NCBI GenBank assembly: GCA_949300145.1
Contig: CASGDA010000008.1
Span: forward strand, 1 to 64,000
Direction: 5' to 3'
Source of the DNA: an uncultured Treponema sp.
Lineage (GTDB): Bacteria > Spirochaetota > Spirochaetia > Treponematales > Treponemataceae
DNA: 64,000 bases
Shown here: positions 1-7,180 of the stretch, piece after piece
How positions within the stretch are numbered: the first letter of the stretch is position 1
How the letters are laid out: every line of letters begins with the position of its first letter
The notes under the pieces: model-generated
Told to the model about the DNA's origin: nothing
Database searches by the model: none
The model's input: the letters and a program-made list of their open reading frames with translations, nothing else
Made by a program: the position numbers and the translations under genes

Positions 1-2
1 GT

Positions 3-356
3 CTGGGCGGTGTTGCTGGCCATTTGGACGGCGGCACAATCGAGAACTGCGATGTCACAGCGATTTTCACCAGTAACGGCGGGCCGGAGGTGAATATATT
101 AGGTGGCATCGCGGGTTTTGTTGATGACCATGATGGTTCCGCCCTTATAAAAAAATGTAACGTGTCACTGTCAGACAGTCCGCAACAAGGAATACTCAAT
201 CATCCTTCTACCATCATAGGATGTATAGCAGGAGTGTGCTGTTCCTCCGGCGTACAGATTCTGGACTGCAGTAACGAAGGGAAAAAATTATCTGATTACA
301 CAGGCGGAGGAGAGTACGATGTCGATGCCATAGGACATGTTTACCAGAAAGAATAA
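3..356 (+). CDS. GLUG-repeat surface protein, C-terminal part (5' end outside window)
   Basis: The reading frame is already open at base 3 and encodes LGGVAGHL before the first possible start (TTG at 24), so this is the tail of a longer gene. Glycine-rich units such as GGVAGHLDGGTIENCDV and LGGIAGFVDD alternate with short Cys/Val/Asp strands. This matches the GLUG motif of bacterial surface proteins, which build a right-handed beta-helix. The gene ends with a taa at 354-356. A role in adhesion or cell-surface display is family inference; no signal peptide or anchor can be seen because the N-terminus is missing. Its last 20 bases overlap the start of the barrel fragment that follows in another frame. 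Confidence 0.7.
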   Translation: MGGVAGHLDGGTIENCDVTAIFTSNGGPEVNILGGIAGFVDDHDGSALIKKCNVSLSDSPQQGILNHPSTIIGCIAGVCCSSGVQILDCSNEGKKLSDYTGGGEYDVDAIGHVYQKE

Positions 357-708
357 TATCCTCCCTTATCCTTCAGCCGTGCCGAATAGAAATAAGGAAA
401 CGGTGACCATCATCAGCCCGCAGCTTTTCGCGGTGTACACTCTTGACAAGTGGTTCGTAAAGCCGTTCGCGGGGGTCGGTCTGGGCTTCAACGTAAACAG
501 CATGGACTTGTTTGAATTGAACAACTCGTTCTCCTTCGCCGTCAAGGGCGGTGCGAAGGTGTTCATTCCGGACACATCCTTTTATCTGGGCGGTACAATC
601 AAGTTCAACCTGAACCAGAGCGGCTTTGATACATATTACAACGATACGATAGACGTGGATTTGAACGCCTGGTCGTTCAATATAGGGGCAGGATACAGGT
701 TCAACTGA
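337..708 (+). pseudogene. outer-membrane beta-barrel fragment, N-terminus missing
   Basis: The 123-residue product has the alternating hydrophobic/polar strands and aromatic girdles of an outer-membrane barrel (FVKPFAGVGLGFNVNSM, FYLGGTIKFNLN) and ends with a typical last strand, SFNIGAGYRFN. There is no signal peptide. A stop codon lies two codons before the ATG (tag at 331), and no clear ribosome binding site precedes it. About four to six strands are present, fewer than a complete small barrel. I infer the 3' remnant of a barrel gene whose front was lost when it was joined to the GLUG gene. A very short expressed protein cannot be excluded. A good terminator follows. Confidence 0.45.
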
Positions 709-747
709 CGCCCGGCCGGACTTTTCCGCCCAGCCTTACAGGCTGTC

Positions 748-784
748 GCCCGGTGTTTCCCGCGGGAAGCGCCGGGCTTTTGTT
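748..784 (+). terminator. rho-independent terminator
   Basis: GCCCGGTG (748-755) pairs with CGCCGGGC (770-777), and a second self-complementary element (TTCCCGCGGGAA) fills the middle. The long GC-rich hairpin is followed by TTTTGTTTT. It ends transcription of the barrel/GLUG region and insulates argR. Confidence 0.8.
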
Positions 785-829
785 TTAAACCGCGCGGGAG
801 GCGCTCTTCCTCGCCGGTTTTCCCGTATC

Positions 830-857
830 TTGACAATTCCATGCTTTCATCCATAAT
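830..857 (+). promoter_or_regulatory. argR promoter
   Basis: TTGACA (830-835) and CATAAT (852-857) are separated by 16 bp, about 30 bases before the argR start. This is a near-consensus housekeeping promoter. I could not find a convincing ARG-box palindrome, so autoregulation is not shown. Confidence 0.6.
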
Positions 858-887
858 TGACATATATCCATTACAGGCGGGATAAAT

Positions 888-1361
888 GTGAAAGAACGGT
901 TGTCGAGACTTCAGGCTATAAAGAAAATCATAAAGTCCAGCAGAATCTGTTCCCATGAAGCGCTGCTTGAAAAGCTCCAGGAAGAAGGATTCCCGGTCAC
1001 CATCACAACCCTGTCCCGCGACCTGAAGCTTTTAAAAGTCGGGCGGATTCCCGACAGCGGCGGGGGATACACTTATATCCTCCCCAAAGAGGAGGATATA
1101 CAGACGGCGGCCTATTCCTTTTCCCAGGATTTCGCCCGCGGATGCGCCGGCATCGCCTGTTCAGGTAATATGCTTGTCATAAAAACCTATTCAGGTTATT
1201 CCGACATTGTGGCGCACGCCCTGGACAAAATGAACTTCGATGAAATACTGGGGACGATTTCGGGCAGGGACAACTGTGTTTTCGCCTGTCTCAGGGAAGG
1301 CGTTCAGGGGAAAAAATTCATTTCATTATTGAAGGGAAAGATTCCGGACCTTGATATTTGA
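888..1361 (+). CDS. argR: arginine repressor ArgR/AhrC
   Basis: A 157-residue protein of normal ArgR length, starting at GTG after a GGCGGG ribosome binding site. Residues 1-70 form the winged helix-turn-helix (SHEALLEKL, then TLSRDLKLLKVG). Residues 80-157 form the hexamerisation and arginine-binding domain. ArgR normally represses arginine synthesis and activates catabolism when L-arginine is bound. The arginine-contact motif, usually GTIxGDDT, reads GTISGRDN at 122-129, so the first of the two Asp residues is Arg; ligand response may differ. No arginine genes are nearby. It lies 30 bases before pgi and may be cotranscribed with it. Confidence 0.9.
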   Translation: MKERLSRLQAIKKIIKSSRICSHEALLEKLQEEGFPVTITTLSRDLKLLKVGRIPDSGGGYTYILPKEEDIQTAAYSFSQDFARGCAGIACSGNMLVIKTYSGYSDIVAHALDKMNFDEILGTISGRDNCVFACLREGVQGKKFISLLKGKIPDLDI

Positions 1362-1391
1362 AACCCATACTATATTTTAAGGAGAAAAAAA

Positions 1392-2963
1392 ATGGTCTCA
1401 TGGAGAAATTTGGACACGGCGGAAGCTTACAAGAAACTTTTAACCTTGAAGGATTCGGTCAGCCTGAGGGAGGTTTTGAACGGCGGGAGAATCGCCGGAT
1501 ATTCCGCCCCTATGGCAGCCGGGCTGGTATATAACTATGCGGCGAAGAAAGTGGACGGAAGAATCCTCCAGGTTCTCCAGGAACTGGCGGACGAACAGGA
1601 GCTTGTTGAAAAGTACAGGGCCCTGCTGAACGGGGAAATAATCAACACCGGGGAAAACAGGAAGGTTCTCCACCACCTTGCGCGCGGACAGCAGGCGGGG
1701 GATGTGGTTTTCAACGGGAAAAACATGCGCGAATTCTATGAGGAACAGCGCCGCAAAATAGCGGAATTTGCCGCCAGGGTTCACTCCGGGGAAATTACGG
1801 GCAGCACCGGGAAGAAATTCACGGCTGTAACCCAGATAGGAATCGGCGGCTCGGACCTCGGCCCGAGGGCTGTCTATCTCGCGCTGGAAAAGTGGGCGGA
1901 AAAAAACGGCGTAAAAAAGATGGACGCGCACTTCATCTCCAATGTCGATCCGGATGACGCCGCCGGAGTTGTCTCCCGGCTCAATCTGGAGGAAACCCTC
2001 TTCATCCTTGTATCGAAAAGCGGCGTGACACAGGAAACCCTCGCCAACGAGCTTTTCGTCAAATCCTTCCTGAAAAAGGCGGGACTGAATCCATCGAAAC
2101 ACATGATTGCGGTCACGAGCGAAACAAGCCCGCTCGCCGGTAACCCGGAGTATCTGGCATCCTTCTATATGGATGATTTTATAGGGGGACGCTTTTCCTC
2201 CTCCTCAGCAGTCGGAGGGGCTGTGATTTCACTGGCCTTCGGTCCGGAAGTCTTTGAATGCTTCCTTGGGGGCGCGGCGGCGGCGGACAAAACCGCGCTC
2301 GAAGCCGACATCCTGAAAAACCCGGCGCTGCTTGACGCGCTGATAGGCGTATACGAAAGGAACGTCCTCAACCTGCCCTCCACGGCGGTGCTTCCCTACA
2401 GCCAGGCATTGAGCCGCTTCCCCGCACACCTTCAGCAGGCTGACATGGAGTCTAACGGCAAGCAGGTGAACAGGAACGGCGAGCCCCTTTCCTACGCCAC
2501 CGGGCCGGTTGTATTCGGAGAGCCGGGAACCAACGGACAGCATTCTTTTTACCAGCTTCTGCACCAGGGGACGGACATCGTGCCGCTTCAGTTCATCGGT
2601 TTCACTGAAAACCAGACGGAAGAGGATGTTGAGGTTGACGGCTCCACAAGCCAGATGAAGCTCTGCGCCAACCTGGCGGCCCAGATTGTCGCCTTCGCGA
2701 AAGGAAAGGACGACGGGAACCCGAACAAGCGTTTCGCGGGGGAAAGGCCCTCCAGCCTGATATACGGTAAAAAATTAACACCTGCCGCACTCGGAGCGCT
2801 GCTGTCACATTTTGAAAACAAAATAATGTTCCAGGGCTTCACATGGAACGTGAACAGCTTTGACCAGGAGGGTGTGCAGCTCGGCAAAAAGCTCACAAAG
2901 AAGGTTCTCGCCGGAGAAATGGACGAAACCCTTTCAGCCTACGCAAAACTGCTGGGACTTTAA
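1392..2963 (+). CDS. pgi: glucose-6-phosphate isomerase
   Basis: This cytoplasmic enzyme interconverts glucose 6-phosphate and fructose 6-phosphate in glycolysis and gluconeogenesis. The 523-residue product carries the family signature TQIGIGGSDLGP (about 147-158), the phosphate-binding segment GGRFSSSSAVGG, and the conserved region MESNGKQVNRNG followed by GEPGTNGQHSFYQLLHQG, which includes the catalytic Glu and His. AAGGAG lies just before the ATG. It supplies hexose phosphate to the same pathway that the glycogen genes further along (glgP, glgX) feed. Confidence 0.95.
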   Translation: MVSWRNLDTAEAYKKLLTLKDSVSLREVLNGGRIAGYSAPMAAGLVYNYAAKKVDGRILQVLQELADEQELVEKYRALLNGEIINTGENRKVLHHLARGQQAGDVVFNGKNMREFYEEQRRKIAEFAARVHSGEITGSTGKKFTAVTQIGIGGSDLGPRAVYLALEKWAEKNGVKKMDAHFISNVDPDDAAGVVSRLNLEETLFILVSKSGVTQETLANELFVKSFLKKAGLNPSKHMIAVTSETSPLAGNPEYLASFYMDDFIGGRFSSSSAVGGAVISLAFGPEVFECFLGGAAAADKTALEADILKNPALLDALIGVYERNVLNLPSTAVLPYSQALSRFPAHLQQADMESNGKQVNRNGEPLSYATGPVVFGEPGTNGQHSFYQLLHQGTDIVPLQFIGFTENQTEEDVEVDGSTSQMKLCANLAAQIVAFAKGKDDGNPNKRFAGERPSSLIYGKKLTPAALGALLSHFENKIMFQGFTWNVNSFDQEGVQLGKKLTKKVLAGEMDETLSAYAKLLGL

Positions 2964-3052
2964 GAAGCGGACAAAACAGCCCCGCGCGTCCTCCGGTTTA
3001 ACTCCGGCGGACGCTGACCGCGCGCCGTTAAAGAACGCCGCCCCTCCGGCCG

Positions 3053-3649
3053 TTATTCGGCTAACAGATGGGTTACAAGGATTCTCACCCCTAAAAGTAT
3101 CAGGACAAAACCGCCGGCGAGCTGGGCATATCTGCCGAAAAAAGCGCCGGCTTTTTTACCGACAAAAAAGCCTAAGGAACACACAATGAAAGTGACGGCG
3201 CCGATGATTACAGCCGGAATGAGCATGGGTTCATTCATGGAGGCGTAAACGATTCCGATTGTCAGTGCGTCTATGCTTGTCGCAAGAGCCAGAACAAGGA
3301 GGGTTTTGAGGGATTCAATGCCCGAAGCCGTGGAACAGGATTCCGCGTCCGGAGCCGTCCCCGTTTTTTTTTCAGCCCTCATTTCAGAGACGGTTTGGAA
3401 CACGGTTTTGCCGCCCACGGCGGAAAGAAGCAAAAACGCCAGCCAATGGTCAAACAGGGCGGCGTATTTCACAAAAAAAGAAGAGCAGAACCAACCGAGC
3501 ATCGGCATGGCGAACTGGAAGAATCCGAAGACAAAGGCCGCCCGGAACATGACAACCCGCCTCAATTTGAGGGAACAGGCGGCGGCCGCAACAGAGACAG
3601 CCAGGGCATCCATTGCAAGTGACAGGGCAATCAGAAACGTCTGCAGCAT
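3053..3649 (-). CDS. mntP: manganese efflux pump MntP family
   Basis: A 198-residue membrane protein with about six hydrophobic helices. The two half-repeats carry the MntP (DUF204) Asp motifs SLAMDALAVS (residues 10-19) and LATSIDALTIGI, in which the Asp residues are needed for Mn2+ export. The loop between the halves is longer and charged (MRAEKKTGTAPDAESC). Its ATG overlaps the purB stop in a TGATG arrangement, so translation is probably coupled to purB. No Mn riboswitch is visible because the gene has no leader of its own. It converges on pgi. Confidence 0.85.
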   Translation of the reverse strand: MLQTFLIALSLAMDALAVSVAAAACSLKLRRVVMFRAAFVFGFFQFAMPMLGWFCSSFFVKYAALFDHWLAFLLLSAVGGKTVFQTVSEMRAEKKTGTAPDAESCSTASGIESLKTLLVLALATSIDALTIGIVYASMNEPMLIPAVIIGAVTFIVCSLGFFVGKKAGAFFGRYAQLAGGFVLILLGVRILVTHLLAE

Positions 3650-5085
3650 CAGGAAGGAACGCCCTCCATCAGCCTGGAATATTTTTCGGCAAGACTTTCC
3701 GCCTTTTCTGCGGCAAGCCCCCTGTATCTGGCGGGATTCGAGAAAAATCCGTCGGCGTCGGCTATTCCCAGCTTTCCGAGCTGCGAGCTTATCCTGGAGA
3801 AGGTATCCCTGTCACGGCTCAGGACAGCGTAAAAGGTTTCGCCGGATTTTTCCGCTTCCAGGGTGATTTTCCGGATAACCTCATGGGCATCGGAGACGCC
3901 TGCTTCCGCAAGAAGGATATAGGCAGGCTCCGCAAGTACACCGCCCTTCACCTTTCCTCCGGAATCCGCAAGATTCGCCGCCATTCTCTCCCGGTCAGCC
4001 TGAAGCCCCGCAACAACGGAAGCCATTCTGGAGACGGCCATGGCGAATCCGGCGATGTAGTCTGCTATAAAACGCTGGCTTGCGGAATTGGACAAATCAC
4101 GCTGGTGCTCGGAAATCTGGTCCATAAAGAACGTCATGACGCGCGGGGCGAATGCCTTCCACAGACTTTTGACGTGCTCCGAATTCCACGGGTTCCGCTT
4201 CTGCGGCATCGTGGATGAGCCGACCTGCGTGGAGGAAAACTGCTCGAACACCTCGCCGATTTCCGAGCGCTGGAGGTTGCGCAAATCGTCCGCAAGATTG
4301 GCGATAATCCCGAAGGCGACGTTGCATTCAAGAAGGAGCCTGAGAAGATACTCCGGCTCAACAAGCTGCGTGGAATGCTCGGACGGATTCAAACCGAGAT
4401 AACCGAGATACCTGCGCTCCAAATCCTCCGGGTCCTTTACAATCATGCTCGGGCCGTTGTACGCGCCCACAGGCCCGGCGAGTTTTCCTTTAAGCGAACC
4501 CGCCAGTCTTTGAATTTCAAGGATGGATTTTCCCAGACGGGAGACATATTCCGCGACGGCGAAACCGAACGTGACCGGAACAGCGTGCTGGCCGTGCGTG
4601 CGCCCGACCTGCGGCGTCCCCGCCTCCCTTTTGGCAATGGCGCAAAGCGACAGCTCCAGTTTTTTCAGAAGGGGAAGAAGTACTGACTGAACGCAATCCC
4701 TCATGCGCATGGAAAGCGCGGTGTCAAGAATATCAACGCTGGTAGCCCCAAGGTGTACGAGAGGCGCTACCTCCTGCGGAACCATGTCTTTCATCACGTT
4801 GACGAGAGCGCGGATATTGTGCCGGGTTTTTTCCTCCTCGGCATAAACAACCGCCGGGTCGATTTCCCGCGCGACCTTATCAAGCCGGGCTTCCATTTCG
4901 GGAGAAAGCCCGCCGCGCACGGAAAGATGGGCTTTTATCAGCGCGATTTCCGCCTCGGCACAGGAAAGGACGGCGGCCTGCTCGGAAATATACGACGAGA
5001 GCTTTTCAAAAACATCCGCCTCGGAAACGGAATAACGGTGGTCAACCGGGGAAATATTCAGGAATATGTTTCTTGATGCGTTCAT
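3649..5085 (-). CDS. purB: adenylosuccinate lyase
   Basis: Adenylosuccinate lyase cleaves SAICAR and adenylosuccinate in purine synthesis. The 478-residue product has the fumarase/aspartase superfamily signature SSTMPQKRNP, the conserved VGRTHGQHAVPVTFG, and the helix-rich C-terminal domain. I chose the ATG at 5085 (MNASRNIFLN) over the TTG at 5121. The former lies 7 bases after a -10 hexamer, while the TTG overlaps the -35 box, and there is no Shine-Dalgarno for either. The mRNA is therefore probably leaderless. mntP follows with overlapping stop and start. Confidence 0.92.
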   Translation of the reverse strand: MNASRNIFLNISPVDHRYSVSEADVFEKLSSYISEQAAVLSCAEAEIALIKAHLSVRGGLSPEMEARLDKVAREIDPAVVYAEEEKTRHNIRALVNVMKDMVPQEVAPLVHLGATSVDILDTALSMRMRDCVQSVLLPLLKKLELSLCAIAKREAGTPQVGRTHGQHAVPVTFGFAVAEYVSRLGKSILEIQRLAGSLKGKLAGPVGAYNGPSMIVKDPEDLERRYLGYLGLNPSEHSTQLVEPEYLLRLLLECNVAFGIIANLADDLRNLQRSEIGEVFEQFSSTQVGSSTMPQKRNPWNSEHVKSLWKAFAPRVMTFFMDQISEHQRDLSNSASQRFIADYIAGFAMAVSRMASVVAGLQADRERMAANLADSGGKVKGGVLAEPAYILLAEAGVSDAHEVIRKITLEAEKSGETFYAVLSRDRDTFSRISSQLGKLGIADADGFFSNPARYRGLAAEKAESLAEKYSRLMEGVPS

Positions 5086-5092
5086 GGGGGGA

Positions 5093-5121
5093 ATGATATC
5101 AATTTCACGGGCTATTTTCAA
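5093..5121 (-). promoter_or_regulatory. purB promoter, leaderless
   Basis: On the minus strand, TTGAAA (5116-5121) and TATCAT (5093-5098) are separated by 17 bp. The -10 ends 7 bases before the purB ATG, so the predicted first base of the mRNA is at or within a base of the start codon. Confidence 0.5.
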
Positions 5122-5183
5122 TATACACGGGCTGACTGACGAATCCGCACCAGGGTTTCCGCCGCAAGCTCAACAGCAAAAAC

Positions 5184-5212
5184 TACACAGCTCCGATAAA
5201 ATGCAGTATACT
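5184..5212 (+). promoter_or_regulatory. promoter of the secreted-protein gene at 5255
   Basis: TACACA (5184-5189), a 17-bp spacer and TATACT (5207-5212) lie 42 bases before the ATG. The leader contains a strong GGAGGA ribosome binding site (5244-5249). Confidence 0.45.
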
Positions 5213-5254
5213 TCGGGGAGAAAACCGCCCTTAAAATCAAACCGGAGGAAAACG

Positions 5255-6361
5255 ATGAAAAAACTGCTGACGGTCTTATTGTTGGTCACAAGCGCAACTA
5301 TGCTTTATGCAGAAGCACCCGAGCTCAAGAACATGATGCCCAACAGCTGGCAAAAAGTAACCCGGCTGACCGAACAGGAAGAAGCGGAGTTTTTAAGTAA
5401 AGTTGATTTAAGGGAATATTTCAGAGAAGATGATTATGCGTATTACAAACAAGGAAGTGTCCTGCTGGAGAAGGAGAAGGTATATACACGAATATACAGA
5501 GAAAAATGTAACAGCCTTGAAATATACAGGGTGTTAAGTTCAGAGGTGCCAATAGAAGAAGCGCTTCAAATAACAGTAACAGATGGTGTTTATACAGATG
5601 AAGAAAAGGATCTTTTCCTAAAGAGACCGGCAATTACGGAGATTGATTTTCTAAAGGATGGGGATATTTACAAATATATAGCTTCAATAGAGTACGGTGC
5701 TGTATATGGTACGTATCAAGGTTTCGTCTATAACTACGAAAACATAATGTACAGGGCAAAGAATGCTGAAGATGTAGGCGTTTTTATAACAGAAGAAGTG
5801 TATGTCTATTTTGATGCAAGAGACAATAACGAGTTCATGTTTGACAGGTATAAAAACCAAATGATAGGAAATATTGGATGGTGTACTTATTATGAGAGTG
5901 TAAAAGATTTGGTTGAATGGGGAGAAGATAAAGCTGACAAGATATGGATAGATGCCAGTGCTTTTTTGATTGATGACATGAAGTGCCCGTTAAAATACTG
6001 TATCCAGAACGCCTTTGACGGAAATCCTGCCACAAGTTATGTAGAGAATACAGAGAATGATATGATAGAAATTATATTGCATATAGGTTATATACCTGAT
6101 AAGCTGGCTATTATAAACGGGTATGCACAGAATAACAGTCTGTATAAAAGCAACAACAGGATAAAGACATTTAAGAACCTTTCAGGTCGTTATAGGTCTG
6201 AACTGGAAGATGACTGTCTGGATTACCAGTATGTACCGTGGGAAGAAAACGCTGTAATTTCAACAGACATTTATAAAGGCGAACGATATAATGATACCTG
6301 TATAGCCGAATTAAACTTTTTATACCACAATGGCTGGCTGTTTGGAGACCTGAATGAGTGA
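5255..6361 (+). CDS. secreted protein with NADase-type glycan-binding (discoidin-like) domain
   Basis: The ATG at 5255 follows GGAGGA and gives a 368-residue protein with a clear signal peptide (MKKLLTVLLLVTSATMLYA); an upstream in-frame extension lacks it and was rejected. The C-terminal third contains QNAFDGNPATSYVE followed by a beta-rich segment ending near NNRIKTF. This resembles the discoidin-like NADase-type glycan-binding domain seen in many Leptospira and Treponema exported proteins. The middle is rich in Glu, Tyr and Asp and is not recognised. The gene is clearly more AT-rich than its neighbours (20 G+C in 60 bases at 5641-5700 against 36 in 60 at 7561-7620), which suggests transfer or relaxed constraint. 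Function unknown; a host or glycan interaction is inference. Confidence 0.7.
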   Translation: MKKLLTVLLLVTSATMLYAEAPELKNMMPNSWQKVTRLTEQEEAEFLSKVDLREYFREDDYAYYKQGSVLLEKEKVYTRIYREKCNSLEIYRVLSSEVPIEEALQITVTDGVYTDEEKDLFLKRPAITEIDFLKDGDIYKYIASIEYGAVYGTYQGFVYNYENIMYRAKNAEDVGVFITEEVYVYFDARDNNEFMFDRYKNQMIGNIGWCTYYESVKDLVEWGEDKADKIWIDASAFLIDDMKCPLKYCIQNAFDGNPATSYVENTENDMIEIILHIGYIPDKLAIINGYAQNNSLYKSNNRIKTFKNLSGRYRSELEDDCLDYQYVPWEENAVISTDIYKGERYNDTCIAELNFLYHNGWLFGDLNE

Positions 6362-6507
6362 CGGAAAAACACGGAACCTTGCAGTTCCATTCTTTACACA
6401 GCGGGATAATACATCGCACGTCCGTACCGCGCCCCGCATATAGCCGGCTTTCCCCTGACGCCGTAAGCCTGCGCCGTCATAAAGGCGGACTGAATCTTTT
6501 CTGAACC

Positions 6508-7089
6508 CTAAAGCCGGCTCTCGATTTCGGCAAGCAATTCCGCGCGCCCGGTTTTCTTCAAGGCGGAGGAAAAAATGATTTTTCCGGTAAGAAGCCCGAA
6601 AAAACCGGAAAGGCTGTTTTTTGCCGAGGCTCGCATGGAATTATTCAGCTTGTCGGATTTTGTCGCCACGAGAACAACATCTATTCCCCTGGCGGAAAAA
6701 TATTCCACAGAATCCTTCTCCACCTGCGCAGGCGGACGGCGCGAATCCATCAGAAAAAAGACGGCGCGCAGCTGCGGGCGAAAGGAAGCGTAGTCGGCGA
6801 GCATCTTGTCGAAAGCCGCGGTCTCGGCGGCGGAACGGCGCGCGAACCCGTAGCCCGGCAGATCGGTAAGAACAAAGGCGTCATTTATCCTGAAGAAATT
6901 GACCAGCCGCGTCATTCCAGGAGTCGAGCCGGTTTTCACAAGGGATTTCCTGCCCGTAATCATGTTTATAAGGGAAGACTTTCCCGCATTGGACCTGCCG
7001 AAAAAAGCAAACTCGGGCAAACCGCCGGAAGGATAGTCCGCCGGGACAGCCGCGCTTTTTATGAATTCAGCTTTGACAATATCAATCAC
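6508..7089 (-). CDS. engB: ribosome biogenesis GTPase EngB/YsxC
   Basis: A TrmE-Era-EngA-YihA family GTPase needed for 50S subunit assembly. With the GTG start at 7089 it is 193 residues, normal for the family, and begins like B. subtilis YsxC. Motifs: G1 GRSNAGKSS, G2 around GSTPGMTRLVNFF, G3 DLPGYGFA, G4 ATKSDKLN, and G5 FSSALKKTG. In-frame upstream ATGs at 7167 and 7182 would add a non-homologous stretch and overlap the divergent promoter. The GTG lies 6 bases after a -10 box, so a leaderless message is likely. Confidence 0.9.
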   Translation of the reverse strand: MIDIVKAEFIKSAAVPADYPSGGLPEFAFFGRSNAGKSSLINMITGRKSLVKTGSTPGMTRLVNFFRINDAFVLTDLPGYGFARRSAAETAAFDKMLADYASFRPQLRAVFFLMDSRRPPAQVEKDSVEYFSARGIDVVLVATKSDKLNNSMRASAKNSLSGFFGLLTGKIIFSSALKKTGRAELLAEIESRL

Positions 7090-7095
7090 GGAAAA

Positions 7096-7124
7096 AAAAT
7101 ACAGCAAAGACGTTTTTTTGTCAA
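7096..7124 (-). promoter_or_regulatory. engB promoter, leaderless
   Basis: On the minus strand, a consensus TTGACA (7119-7124) and TATTTT (7096-7101) are separated by 17 bp. Only 6 bases separate the -10 from the engB GTG, and there is no ribosome binding site. Confidence 0.55.
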
Positions 7125-7145
7125 AGACGCCGGAAACGCTACAGC

Positions 7146-7174
7146 TTGAAAGACAGCGTTTTTTCATGTATCCT
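7146..7174 (+). promoter_or_regulatory. promoter of the ABC-F gene, leaderless
   Basis: TTGAAA (7146-7151), a 17-bp spacer and TATCCT (7169-7174) are followed after 6 bases by the ATG at 7181. It is divergent from the engB promoter, with 21 bp between the two -35 boxes. Confidence 0.5.
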
Positions 7175-7180
7175 TTTAAC

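Noticed and set aside
5066-5254. Upstream extension of the secreted protein frame to 5066
   Set aside because: The extension would overlap the purB promoter and start, and hide the signal peptide. The ATG at 5255 has GGAGGA and a signal sequence.
6362-6507. Possible terminator hairpin (GGAAC/GTTCC) after the secreted-protein gene
   Set aside because: The stem is only 5 bp with a poor U tract; not convincing.
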